NCBI RefSeq assembly: GCF_005696555.1
Contig: NZ_CP040005.1
Span: forward strand, 1,798,001-1,862,000
Origin: Actinomyces sp. oral taxon 171 str. F0337
GTDB lineage: Bacteria; Actinomycetota; Actinomycetes; Actinomycetales; Actinomycetaceae
Direction of reading: 5' to 3'
DNA: 64,000 nucleotides
Shown here: piece by piece, positions 16,260 through 25,050 of the stretch
How positions within the stretch are numbered: the stretch's first letter is position 1
How the letters are laid out: each line of letters starts with the position of its first letter
Made by a program: the position numbers and the translations under genes
The notes under the pieces: generated by a model
Databases searched by the model: none
What the model was told of the DNA's origin: nothing
Seen by the model: only the letters and a program-made list of their open reading frames with translations

Positions 16260-16473
16260 CGTGATGAGCGCGATCACCGCACAGCCGTGGCCGAGCAGGG
16301 ACCGCGAAGGGCTTGTCACCCTCGCATGAACCCGATTCCCAAAAAGGAACCCAGGTGGGATCGCTCCGCTTGCGCACCGGGGCGAACCCCGGGTGGTCAG
16401 TGAGGAATGCTACCAGGGCACGGGCTCGCTCTCCCACTGCGTCCTCGCCCCTCTTGGCGTGAGTCCTCCCACG

Positions 16474-16506
16474 TATGAGGCGGATATGAGGCGGATATGA
16501 GGCGAG
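16474..16506. repeat. Three tandem copies of an 11-bp unit
   Basis: TATGAGGCGGA occurs at 16474-16484 and 16485-16495, with a slightly altered third copy at 16496-16506. It lies immediately downstream of the ABC permease gene stop (minus strand). No function is apparent. Confidence 0.6.
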
Positions 16507-16514
16507 TCAGAGTG

Positions 16515-18128
16515 TCAGGAGGCCCAGCGGTTCGTGCGGACTCCCCACACGACGGCGACAGCACCGGTGGCGGCCTGGATCCCGAGCAGCGTCGTCGTCG
16601 GCGCTGCGATACCACTGGCAACGAGCGCCACAGCCAGCGCTCCCACGAGGACAGCGTCAGGCCCCTCAGTCAGCATCTGCATCAGCCCCGGCGGCAGGGA
16701 ACCCATTGGCGAGGCGATGAGTCCGGCGGCGAAGTCGGGCATCCTGCGGAACCCCGAACGCAGCGCAGCCCCAGCCCAGGCCCAGCCGCTCACCAGGGCC
16801 AGAGCGACAACGATGGCGAGCCCCTTCTTCCCGTCAGCCGCAGCCCCGAGGGCCGCCATGGCCGGGGCCAGGCTCAGCAAGGACCACATACTCATGAGGA
16901 CGGCCGGCACAAGCAGGTGGCCTGCTCGAACCACCCAGGGCGCCACCGGCCAGGAGGCGTCAGGGCCGCCGTCGAACCAGGCCTGACGCGCCGGCTCGGC
17001 AACGGCCAGGGTCGCGACCCAGCCTCCGATGAGATAGCCGACGGCGCGCAGGGGGTCACCGACGGCTCCGGACAGGAACGGCAGCACCGCGATGGCCAGT
17101 CCGACCCCCATCTGAAGCAGGCGCCGGCCCTGGCGGCGCAGCAGGAGCCAGTCCGTCTGAGCCACTCCTATCAGCACCCCGAGGGGTCGGGGCAGTCGGC
17201 TCCCGATCCGGGCCAGTCGCAACGGTGAAGGTTCCGCGGGCCTGGCGGGCTCCGGGGAGAGCAGCCGCCCCAGGGCCCTGGTGTCCAGTGACAGCAGTGA
17301 GACGTGCGCACCGAAGGACCGCGCGACAACGGCGAGGAGCGCAGCATCATGCACCTGCTCCAGGCTGGGTCTGGCCCGCCGCCATCCCTGCACGGCGAGG
17401 ACGGTCAGCACCCCGGCCAGAAGGGCCACCGCCGTGTGCCCGAGCAGGGAGCGCGGGAAGGGAAGCGCCACGCCGGCCAGGCACGTTCCAATCCCCGCCA
17501 GGATGAGAAGACGGCGCAGTGGCTCGACACCGCGGTCAAGGATCTGGGCCTTGATGAGCTCGGTGAGCACCAGGCAGGTCCCGGCCGAAAGCAGGGCCGG
17601 CCACGCCGCGGCGGCGACCCAGCCGCCTCCGGCCGCCAGCGCTGGGAGCACGCCCACCGTGGCTCCCACGGTAGCCGCGATGAGGTACTCGACGTGGGCC
17701 ACCGGCACCAGAAGACTGTCCCGTTGCCCGGGCATGGGCAGCCACCAGGCGGCCTCGTGGGGGCGCAGGAAGAGGGGGCCGAGCCGGCCGAGTGAACCGA
17801 CGCCGACCGCCCCCAGTAGCATGAGCAGAGCCAGGCCCAGCCACCCGGAATCGAGACCCGCCGCTACGAAGCCGCCGAGCGCACCGCTCCCAGCCGCTGA
17901 ACCGGGCTGAGCGGCGAGCAGCCGGCGCAGGTAAGGGGCCAGGATCGTCACGACGACGATGAGCGTCAGGAGTACGGAGTAGATGTCTCCCACGAGCGCC
18001 CAGACACCGCGGCGGTGCCGTCGGGTACGGCGCCGCACCCAGCTGCGCAGCGCGGCCCCGTCGGGAAACGTCGCCTCCTCAGGGGTCATGGGGAGGGCCT
18101 GCGTCTCCCGCTCACCCAGCGGCGTCAC
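16515..18128 (-). CDS. ABC exporter membrane subunit, large actinobacterial type
   Basis: 537 residues. Seen: a hydrophilic basic N-terminus (VRRRTRRHRRG) followed by about ten to twelve hydrophobic helices (for example VLLTLIVVVTILAPYL near residue 55). The style resembles the DUF6297 group of actinobacterial permease-like proteins, but I cannot confirm the family. The GTG start overlaps the ATPase stop (GTGA), so the pair is translationally coupled. Inference: it forms an ATP-driven exporter with the protein at 18125-18955. Substrate is unknown. Confidence 0.75.
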   Translation of the reverse strand: MTPLGERETQALPMTPEEATFPDGAALRSWVRRRTRRHRRGVWALVGDIYSVLLTLIVVVTILAPYLRRLLAAQPGSAAGSGALGGFVAAGLDSGWLGLALLMLLGAVGVGSLGRLGPLFLRPHEAAWWLPMPGQRDSLLVPVAHVEYLIAATVGATVGVLPALAAGGGWVAAAAWPALLSAGTCLVLTELIKAQILDRGVEPLRRLLILAGIGTCLAGVALPFPRSLLGHTAVALLAGVLTVLAVQGWRRARPSLEQVHDAALLAVVARSFGAHVSLLSLDTRALGRLLSPEPARPAEPSPLRLARIGSRLPRPLGVLIGVAQTDWLLLRRQGRRLLQMGVGLAIAVLPFLSGAVGDPLRAVGYLIGGWVATLAVAEPARQAWFDGGPDASWPVAPWVVRAGHLLVPAVLMSMWSLLSLAPAMAALGAAADGKKGLAIVVALALVSGWAWAGAALRSGFRRMPDFAAGLIASPMGSLPPGLMQMLTEGPDAVLVGALAVALVASGIAAPTTTLLGIQAATGAVAVVWGVRTNRWAS

Positions 18129-18955
18129 CTCAGCCCCTCCTCAATGGCGCGCACGCCGTCGTCCACGCTGAGCATCCGGGTGTCGCGTCCGACGAGGAGC
18201 ACGTCAGTGGCCGCCTCCTCGACGATCTCCGGGTCGTGGGAGACCATGAGCACTCCCCCGCCGGCCTCGCGCTCCTCGACGAGCATGTCGGCCAGGAGCA
18301 GGCGGGTCACCCGGTCCAGGCGCTGCTCGGGCTCGTCGAGGACCAGCAGCCTGCGGGGCCGGACCAGGACCGATGCCAGCGCCAGTCGGCGCCGTTGCCC
18401 CGAGGAGAGCTCCTCTGGCAGGTGCCCCGCGAGCCGTCGCAGCTCCAGGTCCTCCAGCAGGTCACTGACCCGCTCGTCGGCCTCGACGACACCGTGCCCG
18501 AAGCAGACCATCCGCAGGTGCTCGGCGACCGTCAGGGTGGGGAAGAAGGACTCCTGCCCCAGATCAGTGGCGACAGCGGCGCGCTGGGCACCTGAGCGGG
18601 GGTCGGGGACGTGTCCGAGTACGTGAACCTGCCCCGCCAGTGGGTGCAGTAGCCCGCAGCAGGTGCGCAGGATCGTCGACTTACCGGCCCCGTTGACTCC
18701 GACCAGCGCCAGGACCTGTCCGGGAAGCAGCTCGAAGGTGGCCGGGGCGCAGACCGGCTGGTCGCTGTATCCGACACTGAGGTCACAGGCGCTCACCAGT
18801 GGCTCACGGCTCACCGCCGGGGGCTGGGAGCTGCTGGTGGAGGCTGCGGCCCCGACCATGGGACTCACCTCACCGTCGGCGGATTCATGCCGGTTAGCGG
18901 GTGTTGACACAGGCTCCGGCTGAGATGGGACTGAGGTGGTCGATATTGCGCTCAT
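18125..18955 (-). CDS. ABC exporter ATP-binding protein
   Basis: 276 residues from ATG 18955. Upstream in-frame sequence is antisense to another gene and lacks conservation, so the ATG is preferred. Seen: a Ser/Thr/Pro-rich N-terminal 50 residues, Walker A GVNGAGKST, signature LSSGQRRRLALAS, Walker B LLVLDEP, and an H-loop MVSHD. All catalytic elements are present. It is coupled to the membrane subunit that follows. The start region is divergent from the small gene at 19023. Confidence 0.87.
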   Translation of the reverse strand: MSAISTTSVPSQPEPVSTPANRHESADGEVSPMVGAAASTSSSQPPAVSREPLVSACDLSVGYSDQPVCAPATFELLPGQVLALVGVNGAGKSTILRTCCGLLHPLAGQVHVLGHVPDPRSGAQRAAVATDLGQESFFPTLTVAEHLRMVCFGHGVVEADERVSDLLEDLELRRLAGHLPEELSSGQRRRLALASVLVRPRRLLVLDEPEQRLDRVTRLLLADMLVEEREAGGGVLMVSHDPEIVEEAATDVLLVGRDTRMLSVDDGVRAIEEGLR

Positions 18956-19022
18956 CGGTACTATTCCAACACACGTTTTTTTCGGTGGCCTGGTCGAATC
19001 GGATGCCTTACGCTCCGCAGTC

Positions 19023-19340
19023 ATGGATTGGAACAGCGTGAGGACCCCGGACCCGCATGGCGCGTCCGACGACGATTGCGCCCCCTCCCGTGAGTCCGGA
19101 ACCGACTGGAGCACCACGAGGGACCCGGGCCCCGGCCGGGTGATGGTCTCGACCTGGGACCTCGCCCAGATCCGCACCATCGCCGAGGCCTCCGCCCGGA
19201 TCATCCAGAATGACGGACGCACCCAGGACGCCCGGGTCCTGCGCGAGGTCGTTGCCCGCTTCGACCAGGTGGCCGGGCCGCTGGAGGACCACTACGGACA
19301 GGTCGAGCAGTGGAAGACCCTGATCCTGGGACGCCCCTGA
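19023..19340 (+). CDS. Hypothetical protein, 105 residues
   Basis: I do not recognise this protein. Seen: a disordered acidic N-terminal half (RTPDPHGASDDDCAPSRES) and a helical C-terminal half (LAQIRTIAEASARIIQNDGR followed by LEDHYGQVEQWKTLILGR). No membrane segment or signal is present. The frame could begin at ATG 18936, but that would overlap the divergent ABC gene; ATG 19023 or even the internal ATG at 19143 is possible. It is convergent with the SseB-domain gene. Codon use fits the genome, which supports a real gene, but evidence is limited. Confidence 0.5.
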   Translation: MDWNSVRTPDPHGASDDDCAPSRESGTDWSTTRDPGPGRVMVSTWDLAQIRTIAEASARIIQNDGRTQDARVLREVVARFDQVAGPLEDHYGQVEQWKTLILGRP

Positions 19341-19362
19341 GATCGGGGTCCGGTGTCTCGGA

Positions 19363-20217
19363 TCAGGCGGGGAGCGGGCACAGCTCCACGGTGTCGATGA
19401 GGTCGCCCCAGGCCGGGTTGACCATGACGTGCTGGCAGCCCTCCAGGCTCCGGGCCACGCCGGCACGGCCATCCGCGGCATCGATGCGGATGAAGACCCG
19501 CAGCTCGGCTCCCTCACCGGGCCCGAAGGCCACGCCGGTGACTCCGTCGACCTCCTGGAGCTGGGCGCGCACCTCGGCCTGCACCGGCTCGTTGCGCCAT
19601 GAGGGCACCCATGCCTCTCCCCCGGCCAGGGCCACGACGGCGGGACGCGGCAGACGCAGGTCCCGGCTTCCGGGGTCGAGCACCCACAGCTGATCGGTGG
19701 ACAGGCAGGCCACCTGCGCCGCTCGTCCGGGCGAGACGGGCACGGGGCGCACGTCACTGCGCCACCGGTTCATGGCCTCGGCGCTGGTGAACACCGGCAG
19801 GGCGATGTGCCCGTCGGGCAGGCTCACTGCCAGGGTCGCCGCGTCCTGGCAGGCGTCGGCGGAATGCACCTCATGGGTCGGGACCTCGGGCGCACCGCCG
19901 CGCGACAGGTCGGTACTCCGGAGTCCACGCTTCTCCGGGGAGCCTGGCAGGGCATGGGCGGCAACCGGAACGATGAGGCGTCCATCCACGAGCGCCGACC
20001 ACAACCGGTCGAGGTACTCGTGACGCGCCAGGTCCGTGGCCTCCAAGGCGGCTTGGACCTCTGGACGGACTGCCCCATCATCTCCGGCGAAGGGTGAGGG
20101 CGCGGCGAGAAGTCGTTCCAGCTTCGCTCTGGCGGACATGGCAGCAGCCACCTGGGGCACCGCCTCGGGCCGTGGAGTCGGCAGCGGGTGATCCAAAGAC
20201 CTGCTCATAGCACTCAC
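19363..20217 (-). CDS. SseB-domain protein
   Basis: 284 residues. Seen: a central segment with LDRLWSALVDGRLIVPVAAHA and LPVFTSAEAMNRW, typical of the SseB N-terminal domain of actinobacterial proteins. The C-terminal half contains VVALAGGEAWVPSW and GVTGVAFGPGEGAELRV. No signal or membrane helix is present, so it is cytoplasmic. Members of this family are widespread in actinobacteria with no settled function. The start used is ATG 20217; ATG 20208 is an alternative. Monocistronic between a convergent small gene and the phospholipid cluster. Confidence 0.72.
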   Translation of the reverse strand: MSAMSRSLDHPLPTPRPEAVPQVAAAMSARAKLERLLAAPSPFAGDDGAVRPEVQAALEATDLARHEYLDRLWSALVDGRLIVPVAAHALPGSPEKRGLRSTDLSRGGAPEVPTHEVHSADACQDAATLAVSLPDGHIALPVFTSAEAMNRWRSDVRPVPVSPGRAAQVACLSTDQLWVLDPGSRDLRLPRPAVVALAGGEAWVPSWRNEPVQAEVRAQLQEVDGVTGVAFGPGEGAELRVFIRIDAADGRAGVARSLEGCQHVMVNPAWGDLIDTVELCPLPA

Positions 20218-20306
20218 CGTAGCGCGTCCGAGCCCTGGGGATTACTCCCCAACACCTTCCGAACCATTCACTCACCTTCGAGGACTCGGCTCGATAACCT
20301 GCTGCG

Positions 20307-21005
20307 GTGGTATCGCTCTACTCGTTGAAGTACTGGTACACCCGCCGATTGGGGGTCATCATCCAGGCATCGGTGCGCCGCGGTATCTCCCCTGACGTGT
20401 GGACCGCCGTCGGCGTCATCGCCGCAGCACTGGGCTGCGGGGCACTGGTCATGGGCTGGTGGCCTCTGGCATTCATCCTGCTGGCCGCCCGGCTCGGGGG
20501 CGCGAATCTTGACGGTGCCGTGGCTCGGGCCCGAGACGTATCGAGACCCTTCGGCTTCGTCCTCAACGAGATCGGGGACCGGGTCTCCGACCTGTTCATC
20601 ATGGCCGGTCTGGTGGGCCTCGCCCTGCGCACCGGTTCATCGACCACCACGGTCTACCTGACCCTCATCGCTCTGGCGGCCGCAACGCTACCGACCTTCA
20701 TCTCCCTGGCCGCCGCAGGCGCTGGCGCCACGAGGCTCAACGGTGGGCCGTTCGGAAAGACCGAGCGGTGCCTGGCGGCGGTCGTGGCGGCCGCCCTCCC
20801 CCAGTACCTGGTGATCATCGCCTGGGTCATCATCATGGGTTCTGCGGTGACGGCATGCGTGCGGCTGGCACGCACCGCCACCGCGCTCGCCGGACGTACC
20901 GGCCCGGCCATGGCCGACACCATGGCACCACCGCCTCCGCAGGACATCAGCCGCATAGGCCGCAGTGCTCCTGAGGACGAGGCCGCCCCAGGAGCCCAGT
21001 CGTGA
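20307..21005 (+). CDS. CDP-alcohol phosphatidyltransferase-like membrane protein with altered active site
   Basis: 232 residues, GTG start, five or six membrane helices. Seen: the family motif region ANLDGAVAR, eight residues, GFVLNEIGD. The canonical motif is DxxDGxxAR-x8-GxxxDxxxD; here Asp1 is Ala and Asp3 is Asn, while Asp2 and Asp4 remain. Known: the four aspartates bind metal and CDP-alcohol. The LNE(I/L)GD form seems to recur in a YnbA-like branch, so it may be a genuine subfamily rather than decay. The next genes encode CdsA (GTGA overlap) and a PlsC-type acyltransferase, so a membrane-lipid role is likely. Product is unknown. Confidence 0.8.
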   Translation: MVSLYSLKYWYTRRLGVIIQASVRRGISPDVWTAVGVIAAALGCGALVMGWWPLAFILLAARLGGANLDGAVARARDVSRPFGFVLNEIGDRVSDLFIMAGLVGLALRTGSSTTTVYLTLIALAAATLPTFISLAAAGAGATRLNGGPFGKTERCLAAVVAAALPQYLVIIAWVIIMGSAVTACVRLARTATALAGRTGPAMADTMAPPPPQDISRIGRSAPEDEAAPGAQS

Positions 21006-21937
21006 CCACCAGGATCAGCGCCTGGGCGGGGCACGAGGCGGACGGCGGGTTGATCGACTGGATCGTGGGCGGCAGCCGCTCGTGGACCGTGACCATTCCC
21101 GGGCCGGGGTGGGTCCTCACGGGTCGAGCAGTGTTCCTCGCGACCACGGCCGTGGCGATCCTGCTCCTGGCCGGCATCGGTGTGGCCCTGTCCCGCAAGG
21201 CGGAGCTGCGCCGCCGCTGGACCACGTGGGCCATCATCATCCCGGCGGTCGGCATTCCTATCTGGATCGGACGGGGGACGACGGCGCTGCTCGCCACCGC
21301 CCTCGGGTTGCAGTCCGTTCGCGAGCTCTCCCGGCTCACTCGACTGCCCAGGGCGGAGACCCTGATGCTGGCCTCACTGGCGGTGATCTATCCGTTGGCC
21401 GCCTGGTTGCGCCCGGGCCTCATGGCGCTCGCTCCACTCACGGTGCTCGCGTGCGCCGTGCCCGCCGTCCTGTCCGGCGACGTCGAGCACGGTCTGAGGA
21501 GGGCGACGATTGCCGGTTTCGCCTCGATCTGGATTCCTTGGTCCCTGGCGCACCTCGTGGTGCTGTGGCACGACGCGTTCCTCATCGCCTTCGCGGCTGC
21601 GGCCGCCGACGTGGCCGCGTGGGCCGGTGGGACCTTCCTGCGTCCAATAGCCTGGGCACGACGTCCGCTGTCCCCCCTGTCCCCGAACAAGACGCTCGGT
21701 GGACTGGCGGGGGCCGTCATCGGGGCCGCCCTCATCCTCACCCTGCTGGGCGACATCACCCCCGGCCTGGTGATCGCCGTCGGTCTGGGCGGCGTCCTGG
21801 GAGACCTTCTGGAGTCTCTCGTCAAGCGCACCGTCGGGGTCAAGGACGCCGGTACCTGGCTGCCCGGGTTCGGGGGTCTTCTGGACCGCGTCGACTCCCT
21901 GCTCCTGGTCCTGCCTCTGGCCGCCGTTCTGGGGTGA
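21002..21937 (+). CDS. cdsA: Phosphatidate cytidylyltransferase
   Basis: 311 residues, GTG start overlapping the previous stop by four bases. Seen: around eight membrane helices and the C-terminal CdsA signature SLVKRTVGVKDAGTWLPGFG followed by GLLDRVDS, with the usual His of PxHGG replaced by Phe. The enzyme makes CDP-diacylglycerol from phosphatidate and CTP, the substrate of CDP-alcohol transferases such as its upstream neighbour. Resembles the YnbB type found beside YnbA-like proteins. A second housekeeping cdsA may exist elsewhere, which would make this a specialised copy; this cannot be judged from the window. Confidence 0.85.
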   Translation: MTTRISAWAGHEADGGLIDWIVGGSRSWTVTIPGPGWVLTGRAVFLATTAVAILLLAGIGVALSRKAELRRRWTTWAIIIPAVGIPIWIGRGTTALLATALGLQSVRELSRLTRLPRAETLMLASLAVIYPLAAWLRPGLMALAPLTVLACAVPAVLSGDVEHGLRRATIAGFASIWIPWSLAHLVVLWHDAFLIAFAAAAADVAAWAGGTFLRPIAWARRPLSPLSPNKTLGGLAGAVIGAALILTLLGDITPGLVIAVGLGGVLGDLLESLVKRTVGVKDAGTWLPGFGGLLDRVDSLLLVLPLAAVLG

Positions 21938-22037
21938 GTGGGCCGATCTCTCCGACGTCCGCCCCAGCCCCGTCCTGTCTCTCCACCTCCGAGCCACCCT
22001 CCTCCATCGCCCGCACAACCCACGGAAAGGTAGCCCG

Positions 22038-23342
22038 ATGCCCCTTCAGATCCCCTCGGTGCCAGGTTCGGCCGAGATCGCCTCGGCGGGACGACGCCTG
22101 CGATCGATTGTGCGAACGCCCCAGAAGGTCACCTGGCGCGCGGTACTGCGTCAGCGCTTCTGGTCCGCCGTCATCGCTCCGTTCGGGGGTGTTCGGGTCG
22201 AGGGCGAGTTCGAGGCCGACGGCCCCTACGTCGTCGTCGCCAACCATGGCTCCCACGCGGACACGATCGCGATGATGAGCGCCTCCCCCACTCTCATGCG
22301 GGTGGTCACGGTCGCTGCCCAGGACTACTGGTTCACCCGTCGCTCGCGTCGCCTCGTGGCCAGGGGACTGCTGGGCGCCTACCCGGTGCGGCGCGACGGC
22401 GAGGGCGCCTACGAGGAGCTGCGGGGCACGCTGGCCAACCGGGTGGCCGAGTCGATGAGCATTCTCATCTTCCCCGAGGGCACCCGCTCCACGGATGGCA
22501 GCATGAGCCGCTTCCACTCCGGGGCCGCCCGACTCGCACGAGACTTCGGGATCCCTGTGCTACCGGTGGCTCTGGTGGGGACGCGAGAGATGATGCCGAA
22601 GAAGAGCGGCCTGCCCCGTTACTCCCCCGTCGAGGTACGCGTCGGCGAGCCGATCGCCCCCAGTGATGACGTGGAGGGCGTCAGCGACCGGGCGCGCGAG
22701 CAGATCGTGGAGATGCTCCAGCGCCCCCGCAGACCCGAGCCGGTCTCAGACGTCTTCACCGTCCTGCGCACCGCGATGGAGGGCTGTCGCGGAGACGCCG
22801 TGATGTTCGTCTGGGGCATGGCCGAGGCCATCTCCTTCCCGATCATGGCGGAGATGAGCCAGGTGTGGCTGGGGCTGACCCACCCAGAGCGGATGTGGCG
22901 GCGGGCGGCGATGGTCGTGGCGGGCTCAGTCACCGGGGTGGCAGTCACGCACCTGCTGACCCGGGGCGGACACCAGCCTCCCGCGCCGTGGACCACGCCC
23001 GAGATGAGGACGGCGACCTCCCGTTACCTGCGCCGGGGCCCCCACGGGTACTGGAAGCAGGCACTGACCGGGATCCCGGTGAAGCTCTTCGCCGCCGAGT
23101 CCGGGCGCCGTGACCTTCTTCTGCCCTCAGTCGTCATTCACGCGGCCGGCGAGCGTGCTGTGCGCATGGCGGCCTCCACCGCCATCGTCAGGACACTGGG
23201 CAAGCCGTTGGGACCGATCACCCGGCAGCACTACGGCCCCTACCTGGCGGCCACCGGCGTCGTCTTCGCCACCGCGCTTCGAGGCGTCATCAGACACTGG
23301 CAACGCCCGAGGCGTCCTGGACGCCCATGCTCACCCGCGTAG
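22038..23342 (+). CDS. PlsC-family 1-acylglycerol-3-phosphate acyltransferase with C-terminal extension
   Basis: 434 residues, ATG preceded by GAAAGG. Seen: the acyltransferase HX4D motif in ANHGSHAD (His70, Asp75) and FPEGTRS at 145-151, both essential. The region after about residue 230 (some 200 residues, including MFVWGMAEAISFPIMAEM and a possible membrane helix) is extra compared with simple PlsC enzymes. Role: acylates lysophosphatidate or a related lipid. It is the third gene of an apparent operon with the CDP-alcohol transferase and CdsA (101-base gap), so the three could together make an unusual phospholipid. Convergent with hisA. Confidence 0.85.
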   Translation: MPLQIPSVPGSAEIASAGRRLRSIVRTPQKVTWRAVLRQRFWSAVIAPFGGVRVEGEFEADGPYVVVANHGSHADTIAMMSASPTLMRVVTVAAQDYWFTRRSRRLVARGLLGAYPVRRDGEGAYEELRGTLANRVAESMSILIFPEGTRSTDGSMSRFHSGAARLARDFGIPVLPVALVGTREMMPKKSGLPRYSPVEVRVGEPIAPSDDVEGVSDRAREQIVEMLQRPRRPEPVSDVFTVLRTAMEGCRGDAVMFVWGMAEAISFPIMAEMSQVWLGLTHPERMWRRAAMVVAGSVTGVAVTHLLTRGGHQPPAPWTTPEMRTATSRYLRRGPHGYWKQALTGIPVKLFAAESGRRDLLLPSVVIHAAGERAVRMAASTAIVRTLGKPLGPITRQHYGPYLAATGVVFATALRGVIRHWQRPRRPGRPCSPA

Positions 23343-23387
23343 CAGCAGCCGCGCGGTCGGGAGACGTCAGGCAGAGGCGGGCAGAGC

Positions 23388-24140
23388 TCAGACACGCCCC
23401 TTCGAGGGCTCTCGTCCCTCCTCCTCGCCGGCCACGACCAGGGCCTCCTGAAGGGTGAAGTTGCCGTTGTAGAGCGCCTTACCGACGATCGCGCCCTCCA
23501 GTCCCAACGGCACCAGACGACGCAGCGCGACCAGGTCGTCGAGATGGGCGATACCGCCCGAGGCGACCACCGGCGCCGCAGTCCTCTGACAGACCTCGGT
23601 GAGCAGGGCGGTGTTGGGGCCGCTCAGCGTCCCGTCCCGAGTGACGTCGGTGACGACATAGCGTGCGCATCCTGCGGTATTGAGCCGCTCAAGGGTCTCC
23701 CACAGGTCTCCGCCCTCCTTGGTCCAGCCCCGGGCGGCCAAGGTGGAGCCGCGCACGTCGAGCCCGACGGCAATCTTCTCCCCGTGCTCGGCGATGACCC
23801 GTTCGGTCCACTCGGGGTCCTCCAGAGCCGCCGTTCCCAGGTTGACCCGAGCGGCTCCGGCGGACAGGGCCCGGGCCAGTGAGGCGTCATCACGGATGCC
23901 TCCGGAGAGCTCCACCTTGATACCGACCTCGCCGACGATGCGTGCGAGCAGCTCATGGTTGGAGCCACGTCCGAAGGCTGCGTCGAGGTCCACCAGGTGG
24001 ATCCATGCAGCCCCGGCTCCCACCCAGTCCCGGGCTGCGTCGACGGGGCTGCCGTAATCCGTCTCTGAACCGATCGCCCCTTGAAGGAGGCGAACGGCCT
24101 TGCCATCGGCGACGTCGACGGCGGGAAGTAGAGTGAGCAT
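23388..24140 (-). CDS. hisA: Phosphoribosylformimino-5-aminoimidazole carboxamide ribotide isomerase (PriA type)
   Basis: 250 residues, beta/alpha barrel. Seen: [21 protein letters not shown] with catalytic Asp9, and [13 protein letters not shown] with Asp169, plus phosphate-binding loops [10 protein letters not shown] and [12 protein letters not shown]. Catalyses the fourth step of histidine synthesis. Known: actinobacterial PriA enzymes often also do the TrpF reaction of tryptophan synthesis. No trpF is in this window, so the dual role is open. Lies 41 bases after hisH on the same strand. Confidence 0.94.
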   Translation of the reverse strand: MLTLLPAVDVADGKAVRLLQGAIGSETDYGSPVDAARDWVGAGAAWIHLVDLDAAFGRGSNHELLARIVGEVGIKVELSGGIRDDASLARALSAGAARVNLGTAALEDPEWTERVIAEHGEKIAVGLDVRGSTLAARGWTKEGGDLWETLERLNTAGCARYVVTDVTRDGTLSGPNTALLTEVCQRTAAPVVASGGIAHLDDLVALRRLVPLGLEGAIVGKALYNGNFTLQEALVVAGEEEGREPSKGRV

Positions 24141-24181
24141 GCGTTTCTCCTGCGGTGGTCGTGGGCTGGCTCGGGTGGGGT

Positions 24182-24820
24182 TCAGAGAGTCGTCAACCAG
24201 TTGCGCAGCAGCTGAGCCCCTGCGTCACCGGACTTCTCGGGGTGGAACTGCGTGGCGCACAGGGCACCGTTCTCGACGGCGGCGATGAAGTCGTGCCCGT
24301 GAGCCGCCCAGGTGACCTGGGGCAGACGGGTGGGACCGCGACCGAGCAGCTCGGCAGGGTCCTCAGTGGCCGCATAGGAGTGGACGAAGTAGAAGCGCTC
24401 GTCGGCAACGCCGTCGAACAGAACGGAGCCCGAGGGAGGGCGGACACGGCTCCACCCCATGTGCGGCACGACGTCGGCACTCAGGCGGGACACGGTGCCG
24501 GGCCACTGGCCCAGTCCCTCCTCAGCGGTCCCATGCTCCTCGGAGCGCTCGAACATGACCTGCATACCCACGCAGATTCCCAGGACCGGCCGTCCACCGG
24601 CCAGGCGCCGCTCGATGAGACGAGGGGCGTCAACCGCCCGCAGCTGCTCCATGACCGCGCCGAAGGCACCCACCCCGGGGACCACGAGCCCGTCGGCCTG
24701 GGCGACCTCATGCGGGTCGCTGGTGAGGGTCACCTGCGCGCCGACGCGTTCCAGAGCGCGCACCGCCGAGCGGACGTTGCCGGATCCGTAGGACAGGACG
24801 GTGACGCGTGGCGCTTGCAT
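24182..24820 (-). CDS. hisH: Imidazole glycerol phosphate synthase, glutaminase subunit
   Basis: 212 residues from ATG 24820 (the frame extends further but only this start fits the family). Seen: nucleophile Cys83 in [10 protein letters not shown], and the His193/Glu195 pair in QFHPEKSG, forming the glutaminase triad. Supplies ammonia to HisF, whose gene is not in this window. A possible -10 (TAGGGT) lies seven bases before the ATG, so the message may be leaderless. The gene is separated from the other his genes by a divergent kinase gene. Confidence 0.95.
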   Translation of the reverse strand: MQAPRVTVLSYGSGNVRSAVRALERVGAQVTLTSDPHEVAQADGLVVPGVGAFGAVMEQLRAVDAPRLIERRLAGGRPVLGICVGMQVMFERSEEHGTAEEGLGQWPGTVSRLSADVVPHMGWSRVRPPSGSVLFDGVADERFYFVHSYAATEDPAELLGRGPTRLPQVTWAAHGHDFIAAVENGALCATQFHPEKSGDAGAQLLRNWLTTL

Positions 24821-24929
24821 GTGACATACCCTACCGTCCCGGCAGATCGTTCTGAGTGTCCTCCACACTATGAAACGCCCTCTGACGTGCGCAGAACCAG
24901 GACCGGCAGCGCCGGCTCAACAGCCTTGA

Positions 24930-24956
24930 CTCAACGGTTTTCGGTGATGCGTTGAG
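24930..24956. repeat. Inverted repeat CTCAACG-N13-CGTTGAG
   Basis: Perfect 7-bp arms in the hisH/kinase divergent region. Could be an operator or hairpin. TTGACT at 24926-24931 overlaps its left arm and could be a -35 element for the kinase gene. Confidence 0.4.
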
Positions 24957-25012
24957 CTGATTGTGGTCGTGAGCAGGGACAGCGCCGGGACACGGCACCG
25001 ATTGTGCGATCC

Positions 25013-25032
25013 GAAGCCGGGTAGTCGGCTTC
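25013..25032 (+). repeat. Hairpin GAAGCCG-GGTAGT-CGGCTTC just before the kinase gene
   Basis: Perfect 7-bp stem followed by CTTTC, ending 19 bases before the kinase ATG. It resembles a short terminator or leader hairpin. Confidence 0.45.
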
Positions 25033-25050
25033 CTTTCACGATTCCGCAAG

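Larger units (their letters stand above)
16182..16514 (-). promoter_or_regulatory. Long structured leader and promoter region of infC
   Basis: About 330 bases without a supportable gene. On the minus strand there is an extended -10 candidate TGGTAGCAT (near 16417-16409). Then comes a UUCG-capped hairpin CCGGGG-TTCG-CCCCGG (16392-16377), a TTCCTTTTTGGGAA element near 16350, and a terminator-like hairpin at 16259-16226. The layout suggests post-transcriptional control of the infC operon. No known L20-leader consensus could be matched by eye. Confidence 0.5.

Noticed and set aside
16474..16506. Tandem 11-bp units as iterons or an origin
   Set aside because: Only three copies, the last imperfect, and no replication gene nearby.
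18936..19022. Extended start (ATG 18936) for the small hypothetical gene
   Set aside because: It would overlap the start of the divergent ABC ATPase gene, and the added residues look non-conserved.
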